Positions 60,737-64,000 of a stretch of 64,000 bases of DNA are shown here, one piece after another. Origin of the DNA: Lanius collurio. Taxonomy: Eukaryota; Chordata; Aves; Passeriformes; Laniidae. The position numbers and the translations under genes are program-made. Every line of letters begins with the position of its first letter. Position 1 is the first letter of the stretch. The stretch covers positions 18,509,352 to 18,573,351 of the forward strand of contig JACBWW010000008.1 of NCBI GenBank assembly GCA_020086605.1, in the 5' to 3' direction. The notes under the pieces are model-generated. The model was not told where the DNA came from. It was given only the letters and a program-made list of their open reading frames with translations, and did no database searches.

Positions 60737-61051
60737 TGAAAAATCCTTGTTAATCTTCTTGTCCTGTGGGAGGCTTTTCTCTCTCACAGAAGCTATTAGT
60801 AAGTTTTAACACTTGTGACCTTGTAAAGCTTTGTTTATAGTTCAATAGAAAAATATTTTGATAATGGATGTTTTAGGATTTTGGCCAATTACCTCAAGGG
60901 GGTGGTGTGTCTTTGACCAATTGGCTTATGAAGAAAAGGTCTAGGATATAGTGGAAATTAATTAATAAATTCTTTCTTCTTGGAGCATCATTCCTGCCGG
61001 CTGGTCTTCTCTCTCCGCTCCTTATGGCCACTACCCCGGAGCCTGCCAACA
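60737..61051 (+). mobile_element. Solo LTR inserted in CR1
   Basis: 315 bp, starting TGAAAAATCC and ending GCCTGCCAACA, with AATAAA at 60964-60969 followed by a U5-like tail. It is flanked by a perfect 5-bp duplication TAGCA (60732-60736 and 61052-61056). CR1 sequence resumes directly after it. It is unrelated to the 57 kb LTR family. The 5-bp duplication fits an ERVL- or class I-type element. Confidence 0.8.
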
Positions 61052-61430
61052 TAGCACTTGTTTCCCCTTTTCCAGTCAACAGGTACTTCACCTGACTGCC
61101 ATGACTTTTCAAGTATCATGGAGACTGTCTTGGCAACTACAGCAGCCATTTCCCTCCAGACTGTGGCTGTATCCCATTGGGTCCCATAGACTTACATATG
61201 TTAGAGTTCCTTAGGTGGTCACAAACCTGATCTTCCTTGCAATGTACTTTGCTATCCCAGTCCCCATCCATGTGTCCATCTCTCAAGAGGAATGGAAAGA
61301 GAGAAATTAAGACTGTGGCAAAAATTTGTTGAGTTCCTCGGCTTTCTTTCCATCTGTTGTTACCAGTTTATTTTTAACATTGTTTATCAAAGGGTGTACA
61401 CCTTCTTTGACCTTCCTTTTCTGGTTAGCT

Positions 61431-63309
61431 CTTCAGTTCATTTAGAATAGCCTGGAGGTTTTCAGAGCTTCTTCCAGCAGCCTGCAGCTCCAAAAGACAG
61501 TACACATGCCAACACTATCTGGATCACATCACTGCTCAGCAGAGTGCTTGTCTTGCCTCCAAGACACTCCCATTTTAAGGCAGCACAGTGGTCAAAGCCC
61601 TTTGCTGCGTGCTTGCTGAGTCAACTCCTTTCCAGTCTCTTTGCATCACTTAGATGATCTCAATTGATCATACAATAATGAGAAATCTGTACTTATTCTT
61701 TGAATCTGCTGTTCTGAAATTCATTAAAATACTGAAAAAATTAGTACAAATACACTTGAGCATTTTTCTACTTGGGTAGAAAAGTATGGCATTGCTTTTT
61801 GTTCTCCTGGAACAGCAGAACAACATACATGAAAATCATGACAAACCATTACGTAAAGTGGACACTCTACATAAGTATTGCCATATAGTAAATTTTTCCC
61901 TTCAAAATTTTTGAACAGAAATTGTTCCCAAATAATGATATGAATTAAAGTGCAGCCATCTATGGTGTTGTGTTAGGCGCTGTGCTGTGAATCAAGTCTT
62001 ATAGACACAGACAGTAGAACACTCTTTAAAAAAATAGCTGTGCAGTACTAAATGATTATGGTAGAGCTTTTTCTTTCTGCTAGCCTTTCATTTGTTGGGT
62101 TTTTTTTATGTACCATACTGAAAGCTACATATACAGGAATTGCTTGTAATCTGTAAACTGAAAAGAGAACACTTGCTGTCACTTCCTTTTTTCTAAAAGC
62201 ATATACAAAATAACATGCAAATTCTTAAAGCAGCTGGTGTTAGAATGTACTTCTCTTCCTCATATTAAAGCCTAATGAGGCATAAAAAGAACCTTTGCCA
62301 TTTCAAGATGACTCTCATTTCCAGAAGTTAATCTGTTTTAGGACTTCATCATCTGGGTGGGGAAGCTTATCATGTGTCTAAAACAAAAAAAAACCTGATT
62401 AGTAGATCAGTCCGGGATCTAATTACACAGTGCTATCTTAGAGGTAACAGAGAAGTCAGAAACAGTGTTGGGAGGCTCTCAAAGCTGCACAGTTGATAAT
62501 TATTCCTTTATTCTTAGCTTAGTGGCACCGGAGTGTAATACTTGAAAAGCTGTTAACCTCAACATTTTCCACCACATTGTATAACAACAAAAGTGTGGGC
62601 CAAATTTAGAGCTTTGGTACTGTTCAGAAAAAAGCTTTCCTACGGTTGTTCTGCCCTTCAGAACTGCAGGTGTGCTTTTTTGATGGGTACTTTGCCATCA
62701 TTTAGAAAACCTTTTATTTCCATTTAAGATTGGTCTGACAGCTCTGAGTTCTGAGAATTGTCAGGAGGTGCCAAGTCCAGCAAGTCTTAAGCCTAGCATT
62801 GGCCATCAGAATTTTACTTAGTCTGACTGGTCAGTTGGGTCCCCACGGCAGTCACAGACTCTTGAAGTGTGGCAGTCTGAAGTGGGAGATTGTGACAAGC
62901 ATCCTAAGGGTGAGGAACTTCCTTGTGAGTGATAGATTCTGCTTTCTAATGTGCTTTGAATTGTACTGGGAAGGTGAATAGAAGATAAATATTCCCGAAT
63001 GCAAGGTGTCATTGGTAATATATATCTTTTTGCTAAATAAATAGCAAACTGAGCATTTTATTACTTTTACCTTCATATTGTACCCATTGAATTTATTTTG
63101 TTGTTTTCATACTTCTTGGGGAAAAAAAGTCATCTGAATACTTTATTAAGTATTAGAAGAGATAGTCTTGTTAAGAAAAACATGGTTCCTGCTGTTGGGC
63201 AGGCTGCGGGCTAGCTGAAAAATAACATCATAGGAATTTGTTTTACTGTGTTCAGGAAGTAGTGAGCTGTGATGTCTGTTGTGTTACGTCATGGATTCTC
63301 TTTTGATAG
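61431..63309. other. PDE4D: PDE4D intron, nothing recognised
   Basis: AT-rich sequence with short T and A runs and no recognised feature. Confidence 0.65.
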
Positions 63310-63374
63310 ATGAACAGAATGGAAATCCTGACTTTATTGGCCAGGAAATTACTTTGGATGAGATAGCATTTCTA
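63310..63374 (+). other. Exon-like segment, unrecognised
   Basis: Sixty-five bases between a plausible acceptor (TCTCTTTTGATAG) and a strong donor (GTAAGT). One frame is open across it and reads EQNGNPDFIGQEITLDEIAFL, acidic and protein-like. It is not part of known PDE4D isoforms that I recall. In this frame it does not join openly to the segment at 63653. It could be an exon of a nested transcript or a chance open segment. Confidence 0.3.
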
Positions 63375-63652
63375 GTAAGTATGCATCTGAATGACAGTGT
63401 TTCCAATTTAATGGGGATGTAAGTGAACATTATTCAAAATCGAGGGATGTTTTTGCAATAGCCACAAGTATGTGAAGTTTAAAAATTGTGAGGGCACTTG
63501 AAGTTTCTGAGCATGTGCTCAGAAACACAAAAAGATACAAGTCTGGTATCCAGGATGTTGTACAGTAATGCACTGAGCTATTTGGCAGTAGTCCATGCTG
63601 GCGTGTTTTATTTGAAAACAAGTTTTAATTAATTTGTTTTCCTGATTTTTAG

Positions 63653-63917
63653 CTTGTCTGACATTTTGAAAATAAGTTTATTTGATATAAAACAAGTCAA
63701 AGGAGATGTTATTGATGTGAAACTAGTCAAGGGAGATGTTATAGATGCCCATAACAAGCCTACCAAAAAACCCCATTTCTCTACTTTGGAGTCATGCTTA
63801 CATGTAGCTGATCTAGATGTGTCCACACCAGCAGTTTCAGAACTTGATGTTTCAGATACACAGCTTGGAGGACAGGATACCTGGACTAAAACTCAGTTAG
63901 CTCTGAGTTCAATGTGA
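63653..63917 (+). other. Exon-like open segment ending in a stop, unrecognised
   Basis: Follows an acceptor-like CCTGATTTTTAG. The frame is open for 88 codons to TGA at 63915-63917. It contains an internal 30-nt duplication giving VKGDVIDVKL then VKGDVIDAHN, and an acidic stretch with LDVSTPAVSELDVSDTQ. The family is not recognised. No initiator ATG lies at its start, so it would be a terminal exon or a pseudogene piece. The duplication in phase (10 codons) is mildly suggestive of coding. Confidence 0.3.
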
Positions 63918-64000
63918 AGAAGCTTTCTTGTTTTCAGATATACAGTGGAATAACAAATAGCTGGGCTTGATAGGCGAGGCTTGCACTCTGCATATAGTAT

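Larger units (their letters stand above)
56860..61430 (-). mobile_element. CR1 LINE, split by two later LTR-element insertions
   Basis: One minus-strand CR1 in three pieces: 56860-57076, 59588-60736 and 61052-61430. The 3' end lies at the left (ATAGAATCATAAATGGTTTG). Middle-piece translations include CPQGSVLGPVLFNVFISD and [17 protein letters not shown], both CR1 reverse-transcriptase signatures. The right piece matches the CR1 sequence around CTGACTGCCATGACTTTTCA. The pieces rejoin exactly across the insertions, which dates the CR1 before both. The ORF is full of frameshifts and inactive. Confidence 0.88.

Noticed and set aside
24845..64000. Looked for the PDE4D UCR2 exon (EEAYQKL), the D1/D2 first exon (MKEQPS) and the intronic miR-582 hairpin
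   Set aside because: None was seen. They probably lie outside the window; a very divergent copy could have been missed by eye.

Overview
The window is vertebrate nuclear DNA, most likely from a bird. It carries several CR1 LINE fragments and avian-type endogenous-retrovirus LTRs, has long AT-rich introns, and contains four exons of PDE4D (cAMP-specific 3',5'-cyclic phosphodiesterase 4D) on the + strand. In birds the block orthologous to human 5q11-q12, which holds PDE4D, is generally Z-linked, so this is probably a piece of the Z chromosome (established knowledge, not visible here).

PDE4D layout. Four consecutive exons, 8054-8245 (192 nt), 21684-21720 (37 nt), 23886-23959 (74 nt) and 24795-24844 (50 nt), each have consensus splice sites and join in one open frame. 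They encode upstream conserved region 1 (UCR1), including the PKA site RRESF, and the linker toward UCR2. The rest of the window, 24845-64000, is the next intron; the UCR2 exon was not found. At about 37.86-38.29 kb this intron holds a CpG-rich block with a perfect cAMP response element (TGACGTCA). That fits the cAMP-inducible intronic promoter known from rodent PDE4D that makes the short D1/D2 forms.

Mobile DNA. CR1 fragments lie at 1-655, 27.84-28.35, 38.31-38.70, 44.20-44.29, 48.20-48.34, 49.30-49.74, 54.53-54.79 and 56.86-61.43 kb. Solo LTRs lie at about 39.29-39.69, 47.62-47.92, 49.78-50.06, 50.47-51.51 and 60.74-61.05 kb. The 56.86-61.43 kb CR1 is split by two later insertions: a compact two-LTR endogenous retrovirus (57077-59587) and a solo LTR (60737-61051).

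Most interesting element. The retrovirus at 57077-59587 (minus strand) has no pol or env. Between its LTRs it has a Gag-matrix-like frame, a GC-rich segment, and an intronless cold-shock-domain frame plainly related to vertebrate Y-box proteins (YBX1/2/3). This is the architecture of a host-gene capture. The matrix-like and cold-shock frames lie in the same phase and are separated by only two TGA stops. Two LTR copies of this family carry the motif CTGATTGG, the Y-box (inverted CCAAT) itself.

Elsewhere the introns are AT-rich and hold small palindromes, simple repeats, a few candidate conserved noncoding blocks, and a pair of exon-like open segments at the right edge (63.31-63.92 kb) that I do not recognise.
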